A stretch of DNA of 64,000 nt from CAYWTS01 sp964461265 (GCA_964461265.1 CAYWTS010000001.1:62001-126000); one strand, 5' to 3'; shown: positions 1-9,594, numbered from the stretch's first letter. Numbers and translations are program-made. The notes: generated from the sequence alone by a model not told the origin.

Positions 1-694
1 GGTAAGCTACATCATTAATAATGTCACCAATATTCATTGCATTCAATATGCCAAGGAAAAAATCGAGGTTCATTTCAAGACCTGCTTCAACTTCTTCCTG
101 TTCGAGCCCGCCTGTTTGCTGGAATATCAGTATTCTGAAACCATCGTATCCTGAATTACGAAGAGCAAGCCTGTATTCAGCTTCATACATTCCAAAGCGG
201 CAGGGTCCGCAAGCCCCTGCTGTGAAGAATACATATTTATCGATTATCTCTTGTTTTGTCAGACCCTGTGCTTCCAAACCCTGTAAATACTGTATAAGAT
301 TTCCGACTGTAAAATAGGTTGGGTTACACTGTCCGTTATTGCCGTATTCACGTCCAAGCTGGAAAGCTTTTTTATCGGGTGTTGGGATTTCTGATACTTT
401 ATAACCTAAACCTTCAAGCACACCGCGTATAAGCTTTTCATGTTTCCATGTTAGTCCGCCGAAAAGGATTGTAGTAGTATCCCTCTGGCTTTTTGTAAAA
501 GCACTTTCAAGCGGTTTTTTGAAATGGTCGATGGGTTTAGAGTCAATTCCATATTCTTTCTCAAGTCTTATTTTTTCTTCAAGAATAAGACGCTGGATTT
601 CAGATTCATGAGCGATATTATTTAGAGAACTGTTTTGAGGGAACTGTATAGTGATTGGTTTTCCGCTTACGGCGGTTTGATGTGTAGTTTCCAT
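1..694 (-). CDS. 2-hydroxyacyl-CoA dehydratase / activase-related protein (partial, C-terminal part beyond the left edge)
   Basis: An open frame runs on the minus strand from an ATG at 694 to the window edge without a stop, giving the first 231 residues. After a low-complexity N-terminus (about 60 residues) comes a stretch of the 2-hydroxyglutaryl-CoA dehydratase/DUF2229 type. It contains 'ILFGGLTWKHEKLIRGVLEG', 'NNGQCNPTYF' and the cysteine motif 'GACGPCRFGMYEAEYRLAL', where this family binds its Fe-S cluster. Family members either activate or form part of radical-type 2-hydroxyacyl-CoA dehydratases. Many large homologues are of unknown substrate, so I name no reaction. The start lies 42 bp after the hpnE stop on the same strand, so it may be read with the squalene operon. 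The family call is fairly sure; the function is open. Confidence 0.75.
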   Translation of the reverse strand, partial: METTHQTAVSGKPITIQFPQNSSLNNIAHESEIQRLILEEKIRLEKEYGIDSKPIDHFKKPLESAFTKSQRDTTTILFGGLTWKHEKLIRGVLEGLGYKVSEIPTPDKKAFQLGREYGNNGQCNPTYFTVGNLIQYLQGLEAQGLTKQEIIDKYVFFTAGACGPCRFGMYEAEYRLALRNSGYDGFRILIFQQTGGLEQEEVEAGLEMNLDFFLGILNAMNIGDIINDVAY

Positions 695-736
695 AATTCC
701 TTCCTTTAGTTATGGTTTAAACTTTATTAAAGAATT

Positions 737-2071
737 CTATTTTACTATTTTTTTTAATATTTCATTAACACATATTTTGCTGCTTTTCACAGCACTCTCA
801 ATTGTAGCAGGAAGCCCGGTATCCGTCCAGTCTCCTGCTATGTAAAAGTTACTTAATTTAGTTATTTGTCCCGGTCTTGAATTAAGTGAATCATTATCCG
901 GTATAAACGTAGCCCGCTTTTCCTTTAATACTCTTGCAGATTTTATTTTTACATTCATCAAAGCCGGATAACAATGAAACAATTCGCGTTTTGTAAACTG
1001 AATTATATCTTCCTTGTTAAATTTTGCGACTTCACCTGCTCTGCTGATAACCAGACATAAATGGTCATTTTTTATCCTGAATATCCATTGTATTGTTGAA
1101 TCCAATACACCTGTAAAATTATTTTTAATAATGTTATCAATCTCTGATTCGAATTTAAAATAAATATTGACTATTTCCGAATTTTTTAATTCATCAACAA
1201 ATTTAAATGAAGAATCATAAATATTTTCTCCTATTAAGCTTTTAAATTCCCAAAAGGGGACTGCTGAAATAAAATAATCAGTATTAATAAATGAGCTATC
1301 CTGTAATTCAGCTGATTCAACTTTATCATTTTTAATGTGAAGTTTTTTAACTCTGGTATTAAGCTTTATTTCTGTTCCTTTAAGATTTAAATATTCAGTT
1401 GCTGGTTCTATGTATAATCTGCCTAAAGTTGATAAGGGCAAAACAAGTCTTGAATTTCCTCTTTTTAAAAGTCCGGTTTTGAGCAAATTAACAAACAATT
1501 TTGCGGATGTTTCATGTGACTTTGCATTAAACACAGCAATTATTAACGGATTCCAGAAAAAATGAATTATCCCCGTAGTTTGACCCGATAATTTTAAATA
1601 TTCTTCGGCAGTCAAATTAACTAAACTTTCATTAAATTTGTTTAACCCAATTGCTGTAATTAATCTAAAGATTGATAGTTTATCGTTAAAGCTTAATGCA
1701 TTATATCTCAGTATCCCGAAAAACAGATTTAATAATGGAAATAGTGCTGTACATTTAAAATAAGCACAGCTGGAATCTTGTTTTATAAAACGAACCGAAA
1801 GTTGTTTTTGAAAATACAGCTTATTAGAGCTGCCGATAATTTCAAGGAACTCGAATGTATTTTTATACCATCCTGCTAGAATATGCTGTCCATTATCTAC
1901 GGTATCTTCTAAAATATCATCAAAATAACTATATGCCCTGCCCCCGAGTTTACCGGAGGCTTCTATTAATATAACTTTAAAATTTTTACGAGCTAAAAAT
2001 ACCGCTGCCGATAAACCCGCTGCTCCGCCTCCGATAATAGTTACACTGGGATGTGATAATTTTTTATCCAT
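737..2071 (-). CDS. hpnE: hydroxysqualene dehydroxylase (squalene-associated FAD-dependent desaturase)
   Basis: This is an FAD-dependent amine-oxidase/desaturase-type flavoprotein. The dinucleotide-binding motif 'IIGGGAAGLSAAVFLARK' sits near the N-terminus, followed by 'LGGRAYSYFD', and a C-terminal FAD motif 'YIAGDWTDTGLPATIESAV' closes the fold. HpnE reduces hydroxysqualene to squalene, the last step of the HpnCDE route from farnesyl diphosphate. The assignment rests mainly on the gene order hpnC-hpnD-hpnE, because carotenoid desaturases look similar. I chose the ATG at 2071, one base after the hpnD stop; an in-frame TTG at 2086 would overlap hpnD by 14 bp. Length (about 444 aa) is normal for the family. 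No squalene-hopene cyclase is in the window. Confidence 0.88.
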   Translation of the reverse strand: MDKKLSHPSVTIIGGGAAGLSAAVFLARKNFKVILIEASGKLGGRAYSYFDDILEDTVDNGQHILAGWYKNTFEFLEIIGSSNKLYFQKQLSVRFIKQDSSCAYFKCTALFPLLNLFFGILRYNALSFNDKLSIFRLITAIGLNKFNESLVNLTAEEYLKLSGQTTGIIHFFWNPLIIAVFNAKSHETSAKLFVNLLKTGLLKRGNSRLVLPLSTLGRLYIEPATEYLNLKGTEIKLNTRVKKLHIKNDKVESAELQDSSFINTDYFISAVPFWEFKSLIGENIYDSSFKFVDELKNSEIVNIYFKFESEIDNIIKNNFTGVLDSTIQWIFRIKNDHLCLVISRAGEVAKFNKEDIIQFTKRELFHCYPALMNVKIKSARVLKEKRATFIPDNDSLNSRPGQITKLSNFYIAGDWTDTGLPATIESAVKSSKICVNEILKKIVK

Positions 2072-2072
2072 T

Positions 2073-2924
2073 TTATCTGTAAGCAAGCCGATATTTTAAA
2101 AATACACCAACTGTATAAAAAAGCTTCTTGATACCCGATACTTTAATCTTTTTTCTGAAAACATTATAATTCATTCGTTCAATCTTTTTAAGTATATCGA
2201 AATAAACTTTTTGCATAATACGAGCTGGGAAAAGTAATCTTCTGTCAACTTCTGTAAAGCAATTATTCGCTTTTTCAAAATATTCACGTGCTCTTTTACA
2301 TTCAAATTCCATTAATTCAACGAATGAATGGTTATACCTGGAATTATTCAGGTCGTCTTCTGAGTAACCGAATTTTTTTAAGTCCTCTTCCGGGATATAT
2401 ATTCTGCCGTTATAAGCGTCGTATTGGATATCCCTGAGTATATTGGTTAGCTGCAGTGCTATTCCGAGGTTAACAGCATATTCTCTTGCACAAGTTGTCT
2501 TATTTCCGAAAATTTCTATTGATATTAAACCTACAGTAGCCGCTACACGGTAACAATACTGATATAGTGTTTCAAAGTCTTTATATCTTGATGTTTGCAG
2601 GTCCTGTTCAACACCTTTTATAAGTTCAAAAAAAGGTTCTACAGGTATATTAAATTTTTTAATTATATGATTCAAATAGTTTAACAGGGGGTAGGAGGAT
2701 TTACCCTGCAACGCTTTTTCGAATTCTTTTCTCCACTCCCTTAGCTTTTTAAATTTTATCTCCTTAGAATCGGTATCGTTATCGGCAATATCATCGGTTG
2801 TTCTGCAAAATGCATATAGGGCATTCATTGCGTCACTTTTTTCTTTTGAAAGCAAACGAACCGAATAAATAAAATTGGATTTACTGCGTTCAGTAATTTC
2901 AATATGTTCCCTGGTACCAGTCAA
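2073..2924 (-). CDS. hpnD: presqualene diphosphate synthase (squalene synthase HpnD)
   Basis: A trans-isoprenyl diphosphate synthase of the squalene/phytoene synthase family, 283 aa. The first aspartate-rich motif is 'YAFCRTTDDIADN' (about residue 40) and the second 'NILRDIQYDAYNGRIYIP' (about residue 165); both bind Mg-diphosphate. 'LYAFCR' followed by DDxxD is typical of HpnD, which condenses two farnesyl diphosphates to presqualene diphosphate. The start is a TTG whose last two bases overlap the TGA stop of hpnC (TTGA), and no earlier in-frame ATG is plausible. Phytoene synthase is the main alternative, but the adjacent HpnC-type paralogue and HpnE make the squalene pathway the better reading. 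Confidence 0.88.
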   Translation of the reverse strand: MTGTREHIEITERSKSNFIYSVRLLSKEKSDAMNALYAFCRTTDDIADNDTDSKEIKFKKLREWRKEFEKALQGKSSYPLLNYLNHIIKKFNIPVEPFFELIKGVEQDLQTSRYKDFETLYQYCYRVAATVGLISIEIFGNKTTCAREYAVNLGIALQLTNILRDIQYDAYNGRIYIPEEDLKKFGYSEDDLNNSRYNHSFVELMEFECKRAREYFEKANNCFTEVDRRLLFPARIMQKVYFDILKKIERMNYNVFRKKIKVSGIKKLFYTVGVFLKYRLAYR

Positions 2925-3787
2925 ACAGTTTGAAAAAATAATTTAATAAAATCAGTTTTCTTTAACTTTAGTCTTTTCCCGAATATATTATAATTAACAG
3001 TCTTTATTTTTTTTAATATTTCTCTGCCGCCGAGCCATGTAAGACGCAATTCATGGTAAAGACGCTTTGATGAGCCATAATCTTTAATAATACCTATTAG
3101 CTCCTTGCCTTCGTCAAATAATTTATATGTTCTGGCAACTTCAAATTTCATTAACTCAATAAAACAATTATCATATTCACGGGCAAGTAATTTCTGCTCA
3201 TTATAGCCAAATCTTAACATATCATCTTCAGGCAAGTAAATTCTGTCTTTTTCTAAATCAATTGCTACATCCTGCAAGAAATTTGTAAGCTGAAGTGCTG
3301 TGCATATTTTATCAGACAATTTAAACCATTCTTCATTCTTTTCACCGAAAATCATCAGCACCAGACGTCCTACCGGGTTAGCAGAGTATTGACAGTACCC
3401 AAGCACCTCATCGAATGATTTATACCTGTGTACCGTAACATCTTCTTTGAATGCTTTTAAAAGATTACGAAGCGGTTCTACAGGTAAATTACAATCTTTT
3501 AAAGTTTTGTTTAATGCAATAAATATCGGGTCGTATGTTTTATCATTTAAACAGTCATCAAGTTTTTTTTCCCACTCATCTAATAAAGCTAATCTTTTAT
3601 AAATACCGCCTTCGATACCGGGTTCATCAGCGAAATCATCTGCTGCACGTGCAAAAGCATATATTGCGTGTATATATTTGCGTTTCTCATGCGGGATAAA
3701 AAATGATGCAACAGGAAAATTTTCATAATGTTTACGTGTAATTTCTTCACAATATTTGAAAGAGCTATTTATGAGATTATTGTTCAT
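2921..3787 (-). CDS. hpnC: hydroxysqualene synthase (squalene synthase HpnC)
   Basis: The second squalene/phytoene synthase paralogue, 288 aa with an ATG start. The N-terminal 'HYENFPVASFFIP' block and 'YAFARAADDFADEPG' are characteristic of HpnC, and the second Mg-binding motif is 'LQDVAIDLEKDRIYLPEDD'. HpnC converts presqualene diphosphate to hydroxysqualene. It is the first gene of the operon and its stop overlaps the start of hpnD, implying translational coupling. I see no exact TAnnTTTG promoter directly upstream. The pair of paralogues side by side, each with intact aspartate motifs, is the expected bacterial alternative to a single eukaryote-type squalene synthase. Confidence 0.9.
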   Translation of the reverse strand: MNNNLINSSFKYCEEITRKHYENFPVASFFIPHEKRKYIHAIYAFARAADDFADEPGIEGGIYKRLALLDEWEKKLDDCLNDKTYDPIFIALNKTLKDCNLPVEPLRNLLKAFKEDVTVHRYKSFDEVLGYCQYSANPVGRLVLMIFGEKNEEWFKLSDKICTALQLTNFLQDVAIDLEKDRIYLPEDDMLRFGYNEQKLLAREYDNCFIELMKFEVARTYKLFDEGKELIGIIKDYGSSKRLYHELRLTWLGGREILKKIKTVNYNIFGKRLKLKKTDFIKLFFQTV

Positions 3788-3904
3788 TTATCAGCAAAAA
3801 TGAAACATCTTCAGATAAACACAAAGTCAAAAAATCAAACAATCATAATAGCAGGTTAAAGCCTGAAATAGGCCATTTTACCTTATTAGTTAAAAAAATG
3901 TTAA

Positions 3905-4360
3905 TTAAATAAGAAAAATGCAGGTTTTCAGATAAGTGTGCTTTGTTAGCATTAGCATATTATTATCTGAATCATTAGATAAATATTTTTGTTTTGCTCT
4001 GGTTGAACAGAGTATACTGTGAAGCTTCGATAATAGGGTATTAAAAGAAAAATTAAAGGATAATATAATAAGACATGTTAATATCAGTATTCCCGCGGTG
4101 GATCTTGAATTTGCGGGATCCGTCGGGTCAAAATAAAATGCGAGAAGCAAAGATGTGATTACTGTAAAAATTATCATCCATAGGTGAGTACGATAGCCGA
4201 TTGTTCCGGGTGTCAGTTTGCCTGTGTAGAGTTTCCAATAAAGTTTATTACAAATCTTCCTGTAACATTCAATCCTTAAAAAGTTGTTTAATACCCAGAT
4301 TGACTTTGCAATGAATTTTGAGTTGATTAAAAAACTTATGTAAATATTAATTGACAACAA
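3905..4360 (-). CDS. hypothetical small membrane protein (doubtful)
   Basis: An open frame of 151 codons starting with TTG. Two hydrophobic stretches ('HLWMIIFTVITSLLLAFYF' and 'AGILILTCLIILSFNFSF') separated by a short polar turn would make a helical hairpin. The rest is lysine-, cysteine- and leucine-rich and not recognisable. It lies upstream of hpnC on the same strand with a 117-bp gap. There is no ribosome binding site or promoter that decides the start. It may be a small inner-membrane protein or simply an open frame in AT-rich DNA. Confidence 0.35.
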   Translation of the reverse strand: MLSINIYISFLINSKFIAKSIWVLNNFLRIECYRKICNKLYWKLYTGKLTPGTIGYRTHLWMIIFTVITSLLLAFYFDPTDPANSRSTAGILILTCLIILSFNFSFNTLLSKLHSILCSTRAKQKYLSNDSDNNMLMLTKHTYLKTCIFLI

Positions 4361-4496
4361 GATTTAAAAAATGAGTTCTGCTAACTTATCAAATTGTTTG
4401 TAAAGAGTCAAGAAGGTTAAATAAAATTTAACGCAGTTAATTATATATCGTTAAGAAGGTATTAGAAAATGACTAAGAATGGAACTTAGAAAGGAA

Positions 4497-5732
4497 CTAT
4501 TCGTATCTTAATGCATCTATTGGATTAAGCCGGGCAGCTTTATAGGCAGGGTACGTACCGAATAAAATTCCGATAAAAGAACATACAATAATTCCGATTA
4601 TGACCCAATCGTAAGGAATTGTAATTGGTGTATGTAACAAGCTTCCAAGCAAGTTTCCTGCACCTATACCCAGTAATATGCCAACTATACCCCCGATTTG
4701 ACAAAGTAGTATAGCTTCGAAAAGAAACTGTGCAAGAATGTTGTTTCGTTTAGCACCGATTGCCATGCGAATCCCTATTTCCTTTGTGCGCTCTGTAACA
4801 GTAACAAGCATAATGTTCATAATCCCGATTCCGGCTGCAATTAATGAAATAAATGAAATTACACCTGCACCATATTTGAAGTAAATTGTAAAATTGTTTG
4901 CTTCTTTGATAAGAGACTCATTGGAAAATATCTCAAAATCATTTTCCTCACCTGGTGGAACTTTTCTCACCTGACGCATCAACCCGATTATATGCTCAAG
5001 GGTCTCTTCGTATGCAGACTTGCTTTCGGCAGTTACAGTAATATTAATTGAACGGTTTTTACGTGCACCGTAGATTTTATCCATTGTTCTGATAGGAATC
5101 AACGCAATATTATCGTAACTTTGTCCGAGACTTTCACCTTTAGCAGCAAGTAAACCCACAATTAAAAATTGATTACCATCGACAATTATTTCTTCACCTA
5201 ATGGATTTGTAAACGGAAATAACTTATCTTTTACTTCCCAGCCGATTACGCAAATATGCCTGTCGGTTAAAATATCCTGTTCGGTGAAAAATCTTCCGTC
5301 ATACAAGGTATATGAATTAGTTGAAAGAAATTCTGTTGTAACTCCGGCTATGGAGAAATTAGGATTTGTCTGTTCTTTTCCGTGCTTTACTATTTTACCG
5401 CCTGACCAATCTTCAAGACCGATGTATTTGTAATATGTTGCGATTTCTTTTAGCTGAAATCCCTGTTCGATAGTAATTTCCTTCCTTTTTTCGTATTTAC
5501 GCCATCTTCCGGGACCACCTACAAACATTACAGGCATTTTCTGAATCTGAAAAGTATTTGTACCAAGCTGACTTAATCCTGAATCGATTCCTTTCTGCAA
5601 TGCATCGAGCAGGGTCATTACTGCAATAATAGAAAATACACCAATGACAATTCCAAGCAGGGTTAGGGATGCCCTGAGCTTATTGCTCTTAATAGATGAT
5701 GTTGCCGATACGAAAGTTTCTTTAAGGTTCAA
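4497..5732 (-). CDS. MacB/FtsX-type ABC transporter permease
   Basis: A 411-aa permease with the MacB layout. One N-terminal membrane segment ('RASLTLLGIVIGVFSIIAVM', residues about 20-40) is followed by a periplasmic MacB_PCD-type domain (about 50-280) and three C-terminal membrane segments of the FtsX fold, including 'GIMNIMLVTVTERTKEIGIR', the conserved coupling region. It lacks an ATPase domain, which is supplied by the gene at 8868-9593. It is the last gene of the export operon and a paralogue of the permease at 6081-7307. The start is TTG; no ATG lies near the conserved N-terminus. Such permeases act as mechanotransducers driving substrates from the periplasm through a TolC channel. The substrate cannot be told from sequence. 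Confidence 0.88.
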   Translation of the reverse strand: MNLKETFVSATSSIKSNKLRASLTLLGIVIGVFSIIAVMTLLDALQKGIDSGLSQLGTNTFQIQKMPVMFVGGPGRWRKYEKRKEITIEQGFQLKEIATYYKYIGLEDWSGGKIVKHGKEQTNPNFSIAGVTTEFLSTNSYTLYDGRFFTEQDILTDRHICVIGWEVKDKLFPFTNPLGEEIIVDGNQFLIVGLLAAKGESLGQSYDNIALIPIRTMDKIYGARKNRSINITVTAESKSAYEETLEHIIGLMRQVRKVPPGEENDFEIFSNESLIKEANNFTIYFKYGAGVISFISLIAAGIGIMNIMLVTVTERTKEIGIRMAIGAKRNNILAQFLFEAILLCQIGGIVGILLGIGAGNLLGSLLHTPITIPYDWVIIGIIVCSFIGILFGTYPAYKAARLNPIDALRYE

Positions 5733-5748
5733 AGTTTAAAAATACTAG

Positions 5749-6048
5749 TTATAATTTTTCGCGTTTTTTTTGTTCTTCATCAAGCTTATATCGTAAAAAC
5801 TCTTCCTTAAGTCTTAGGTATTTCAAGCGCGATTCATAAGGGTTAAGTTTTTCAAGTGATTTCATAGTATATTTTTTCTTAAGTCTCGGTAATAATGCTA
5901 TTATTATACCAAATGGTCCAAGAATCATACCTAAAATTAACCTCGAGATAACACGATCCCTCATCTCTTTATGGCTTAAACGTATAATAAACATTGTTAC
6001 GAGGAAACCGACCAGCAACCATGCAATAATGTAATATTCTAGAAACAT
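5749..6048 (-). CDS. small membrane protein of unknown function in ABC export operon
   Basis: A 99-aa protein with two predicted membrane helices ('YIIAWLLVGFLVTMFII' and 'LILGMILGPFGIIIALL') and a highly charged Lys/Glu-rich C-terminal tail that may form a helix ('KYLRLKEEFLRYKLDEEQKK'). It sits between the two permease genes with gaps of 16 and 32 bp, so it is almost certainly translated from the same message. I do not recognise a family. Its position suggests an accessory or assembly factor for the permease pair, but this is inference from context only. Confidence 0.65.
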   Translation of the reverse strand: MFLEYYIIAWLLVGFLVTMFIIRLSHKEMRDRVISRLILGMILGPFGIIIALLPRLKKKYTMKSLEKLNPYESRLKYLRLKEEFLRYKLDEEQKKREKL

Positions 6049-6080
6049 TTTAGATGAGTTATTTAAAAGTGTATATTTTA

Positions 6081-7307
6081 TTACTCATACCTCAATGAAT
6101 CTACAGGGTCAAGCTTAGAAGCTTTCCAGGCAGGGAAAAAGCCTGAAATAACACCGGATATTGCTGATATTGACAATGCTAAAAAAACTACCCATAATGG
6201 CATTGCAGTAGGTAATAATAAATAATCAATGACAATGCTTATGGGAAAAGCTAATATTAGTCCAATTAAACCGCCAAGGATACAAATCGAAACTGCTTCT
6301 ATGAGAAACTGTATCATTATTGTTGTACGTTTAGCACCTATTGCTTTTCTGATACCAATTTCCTTGGTTCTTTCTTTAACCGAAACAAACATAATATTTG
6401 CAATGCCAATGGAACCTACAATAAGCGAAAGTACGGTAATAGCTGTACCGATAGTTTTAATCAGGCTGGTCAGCGACTCGTAAGTTTCCCTAAAAGCTTC
6501 CTGTTGGTTTACACCGAAATCGTTTTTTCCGCTAAAAGGTATTCTTCGTGCACGTTTCATTACGGATATCACTTCTTCCTTTGTATCTTCAAGTGCATCA
6601 ACGCTCATTGCCTTTACATTGATAGTAATACTTCTTTTTTGGCCGAACATTTTAAAGAATTTATGTATTGGTATCAAAACTCTGTTATCGAGGCTGAATA
6701 ATCCAAGCATACTTCCCATTTTCTCTCCTACACCAATTACCCTGAAATTATAGCCGTTCAGCTGGATAGTTTTATCTATAGGATTGGTTCCGGAGAAGAA
6801 TGCATCTTTAATGTCCTGTCCTATCACACACACCGCCCAGCCACCGTCTGATTCTGTTTTTGTGAAAAATCGTCCTTCCTCGATATTCATGCTGGTCGTT
6901 TTTTGCCATTCTTCGGTAGTTCCAATTACAAAAACATTTGATGTTGTAAGGTCTTTATAGGTTATTGTTACCCCGGCACCCACAGATGGTGAAACAGATT
7001 CTGCTCCCTGCATACCGTTAACAAAATATTCATATTCCGACCATGTAATATCACGTCTGTTACGGTAAACGTTCCAATCTTCTTTCCCAAACCATTCGAA
7101 TTTTTGAACGTACAGAACATCAGCACCAACAGCTGCTATGCTCTTTTCAAATGCTCTGTTAATTCCTTCAATTGCAGTTTGCAAAACCGTAACTGCAAAG
7201 ATACCAATAACAATACCAAGTGTTGCAAGAATTGAGCGCATTTTATTGGAACGTATCGCGTATAATGCAATTATGAATGATTCTTTTACAAGGAGAAAAA
7301 AGTTCAT
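6081..7307 (-). CDS. MacB/FtsX-type ABC transporter permease (second copy)
   Basis: A 408-aa paralogue of the downstream permease. It has an N-terminal membrane helix ('RSILATLGIVIGIFAVTVLQ'), a periplasmic domain, and three C-terminal helices with 'IGIANIMFVSVKERTKEIGI'. The starts of both proteins and the coupling segment align well by eye, while the periplasmic parts diverge. A single ATPase gene plus two different permease genes suggests a heterodimeric permease instead of the usual MacB homodimer. It begins with ATG, 19 bp after the TPR gene. The substrate is unknown. Confidence 0.88.
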   Translation of the reverse strand: MNFFLLVKESFIIALYAIRSNKMRSILATLGIVIGIFAVTVLQTAIEGINRAFEKSIAAVGADVLYVQKFEWFGKEDWNVYRNRRDITWSEYEYFVNGMQGAESVSPSVGAGVTITYKDLTTSNVFVIGTTEEWQKTTSMNIEEGRFFTKTESDGGWAVCVIGQDIKDAFFSGTNPIDKTIQLNGYNFRVIGVGEKMGSMLGLFSLDNRVLIPIHKFFKMFGQKRSITINVKAMSVDALEDTKEEVISVMKRARRIPFSGKNDFGVNQQEAFRETYESLTSLIKTIGTAITVLSLIVGSIGIANIMFVSVKERTKEIGIRKAIGAKRTTIMIQFLIEAVSICILGGLIGLILAFPISIVIDYLLLPTAMPLWVVFLALSISAISGVISGFFPAWKASKLDPVDSLRYE

Positions 7308-7326
7308 CAGGGAATCTGCCTATTTA

Positions 7327-8847
7327 TTAAAACTTTGTAAGTTCATTTTTTATTCTGCTATCCATAGCATTTTTAAAATCGTAATCATAATCAAAATCAT
7401 CTATCTTATCAAAATATTGTTCCGCTTTCTCTTTATTTCCCAGCCTGAGCATACATCGTCCTGCCTGGAAGTAAGCGTCAGGCACTAACCACTTTTCTTC
7501 TGCTGGATTAAGGCTAAAATTTCTTTTAAACAGTTCTAAAGCCTGATTATATTCTTTTTTCTTAAAATATACCTGTCCAAGACCATGATTTATTTGTGCA
7601 TTATAGTCGTCATTAAACGATTGGTCAAAAGTGCTTTGTAATTTTTGATAATCAGACAAAGCCTGCTCAAGCCTGCCTACAGCACGGTTATTATCAGCTG
7701 CTATTAAGAATGAATCGATTACGTTTAAAGGTACATTAAGTAGCAGGTTTAATTTTCTAAAATAATATCTTTCCCATTCATTATCTTCTTTAAAATCTGA
7801 CCTGAGCTGTTTATAATATTCTATTGCTTCACTGCGTCTTCCTACAAGCTCAAGTGAGACACCAATAGCATATAACCTGCCGTTTTTATTCTCATCTTTG
7901 GTAAGATACGACATGTATTTCTTCCCGTATTCCGATGCTTTTTCATATTCATTCATTCTGAAATACGCTGAACCGAGTGCACCGTAAGTATATTTGAAAA
8001 TTATTTCTTCACCTGTTTTATTCAGTTCAAGACATTTCTGGAACGATTTTATTGCTTCAGTCATTTTATCCTGCTGCTGCATTAGAAGCCCCCATAAAAT
8101 CAGCACACCGGGGCTTTCAGGGAAGCTGTTTTTTAATTCAGTTCCGTAGTTTTCGGCAAGCGTGTAATCTTCTTCACGCCAGGCAAAGATACTTAGATAA
8201 AATTTGGCTTCGTAATTTGTATATATACCCCGTTCGGAAGCAATTTTTAACATGCGTTTTCCTTCCGCGCGGTCGCCGTTAAATCCGAGGATAGAAGTTA
8301 ACCACTGTAGTTTTTTTGGAATTAAACTGATAATGTAGTTGTAAAATCCAAGCCCAAGATAAGCATCGTAATAGTTTGGGTTTTTTTCGATAACAAATTG
8401 AAGTGCATTTGAACCATCTTTAATTTCCGATGCTCCTTTTAAGATGTTACGGTCGATATAATAAACTATAAAAGCACGCATCATAGATGACCATCCCAGG
8501 TAGAAACGCGCATCAAGATCATTTTCATTTTTATCAATTACGTTTTCACAATGGTCTACAAGTCCGTCAGTAAGTTTCAAATAAGTATCATAGTCATTTT
8601 TATTTCTTGTGAACATACACCTCCAGAAATATACCGTGGATTCAAAAAAAGGTCCGCGTAAATCACCTGGTGCAATTTTCTTGGCTTCCTGGAATTTTGA
8701 AAGCGCTGTATTGAAATCAACATTATAAATTGAAGTAATACCCTCAGTTATTAATGTATGGACTTTACCGAAATCTTGTGATAATACCTGACCAGTTTCT
8801 AAAATAAGAAACGATGAAATAAATAATGAAATTATAAATCTTTTCAA
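7327..8847 (-). CDS. secreted or periplasmic TPR-repeat protein in export operon
   Basis: A 506-aa protein with a hydrophobic signal sequence at residues 1-23 (ending near 'GQVLSQ') and TPR-like helix pairs over the rest. Examples are 'YYDAYLGLGFYNYI', 'YGALGSAYFRMNEYEKA' and 'HGLGQVYFKKKEYNQALELF'. The start is TTG. There is no enzymatic motif. TPR arrays bind peptides or partner proteins. Lying between the ATPase and the permeases, it is probably an envelope partner of the exporter or of its substrate. A stand-alone TPR gene inside a MacAB-TolC operon is not part of the textbook system. Confidence 0.82.
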   Translation of the reverse strand: MKRFIISLFISSFLILETGQVLSQDFGKVHTLITEGITSIYNVDFNTALSKFQEAKKIAPGDLRGPFFESTVYFWRCMFTRNKNDYDTYLKLTDGLVDHCENVIDKNENDLDARFYLGWSSMMRAFIVYYIDRNILKGASEIKDGSNALQFVIEKNPNYYDAYLGLGFYNYIISLIPKKLQWLTSILGFNGDRAEGKRMLKIASERGIYTNYEAKFYLSIFAWREEDYTLAENYGTELKNSFPESPGVLILWGLLMQQQDKMTEAIKSFQKCLELNKTGEEIIFKYTYGALGSAYFRMNEYEKASEYGKKYMSYLTKDENKNGRLYAIGVSLELVGRRSEAIEYYKQLRSDFKEDNEWERYYFRKLNLLLNVPLNVIDSFLIAADNNRAVGRLEQALSDYQKLQSTFDQSFNDDYNAQINHGLGQVYFKKKEYNQALELFKRNFSLNPAEEKWLVPDAYFQAGRCMLRLGNKEKAEQYFDKIDDFDYDYDFKNAMDSRIKNELTKF

Positions 8848-8867
8848 ATTATTATGATTATTTATTT

Positions 8868-9593
8868 TTAATTAATTTCTTCGGGTACTTGATTAGCCCT
8901 TCTTCTGTTATGCACTATCTGGTCACTTTCAACTTTACCATCAAGCAATTTAATAATTCTTGCAGTGTGTTCAGCAATAAAATCCTCATGAGTTACAACA
9001 ATTATCGTATTGCCTTTTGAATGAAGGTTATCGAACAGGCACATAATTTCGTCTCCGGTTTTAGTATCAAGATTGCCTGTAGGTTCATCAGCAAGAATTA
9101 TGGACGGTTTATTAACAAGAGCACGTGCAATTGCTACTCTTTGTCTTTGTCCTCCGGAAAGTTCATTTGGTTTGTGAAACATGCGGTCTTCAAGACCAAC
9201 CTGGACTAACGCTTCGTGAGCCATTTCAATACGCTGGCTTTTAGAAATCCCTGAATAGATTAAAGGCAGTTCAACATTATGCAGCGCATTTGAACGGGGC
9301 AGGAGGTTGAAAGTCTGGAATACAAATCCTATTTCCTTGTTCCTTACAGATGCAAGTTCATTATCGTCCATAGAGCTTACGTCCTGTCCATTCAGTTCAT
9401 AAATGCCCGAAGTTGGTGTATCAAGACAGCCTATAATGTTCATTAGTGTAGATTTTCCTGAACCCGAAGGTCCCATAACAGCAACGTACTCGTTTTTACG
9501 GATAGATAATGAAATGCCTTTAAGCGCGTAAAGATTTTCCTGTCCCATTACATACAGTTTTACTATATCTTTTGTGTTTATCAACGTTTCCAA
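8868..9593 (-). CDS. ABC transporter ATP-binding protein (MacB/LolD type)
   Basis: A 241-aa ATPase with a full motif set: Walker A 'GPSGSGKST', Q-loop 'FVFQTFNLLPRSNALHNVE', signature 'LSGGQRQR', Walker B 'IILADEPTGNLD' and H-loop 'VVTHE'. The 'PTGNLD' and 'FNLLP' wording is typical of the MacB/LolD/FtsE subfamily that works with FtsX-type permeases. It starts with TTG, one base after the adaptor stop. It is the only ATPase in the operon and probably powers both permeases. Confidence 0.93.
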   Translation of the reverse strand: METLINTKDIVKLYVMGQENLYALKGISLSIRKNEYVAVMGPSGSGKSTLMNIIGCLDTPTSGIYELNGQDVSSMDDNELASVRNKEIGFVFQTFNLLPRSNALHNVELPLIYSGISKSQRIEMAHEALVQVGLEDRMFHKPNELSGGQRQRVAIARALVNKPSIILADEPTGNLDTKTGDEIMCLFDNLHSKGNTIIVVTHEDFIAEHTARIIKLLDGKVESDQIVHNRRRANQVPEEIN

Positions 9594-9594
9594 A

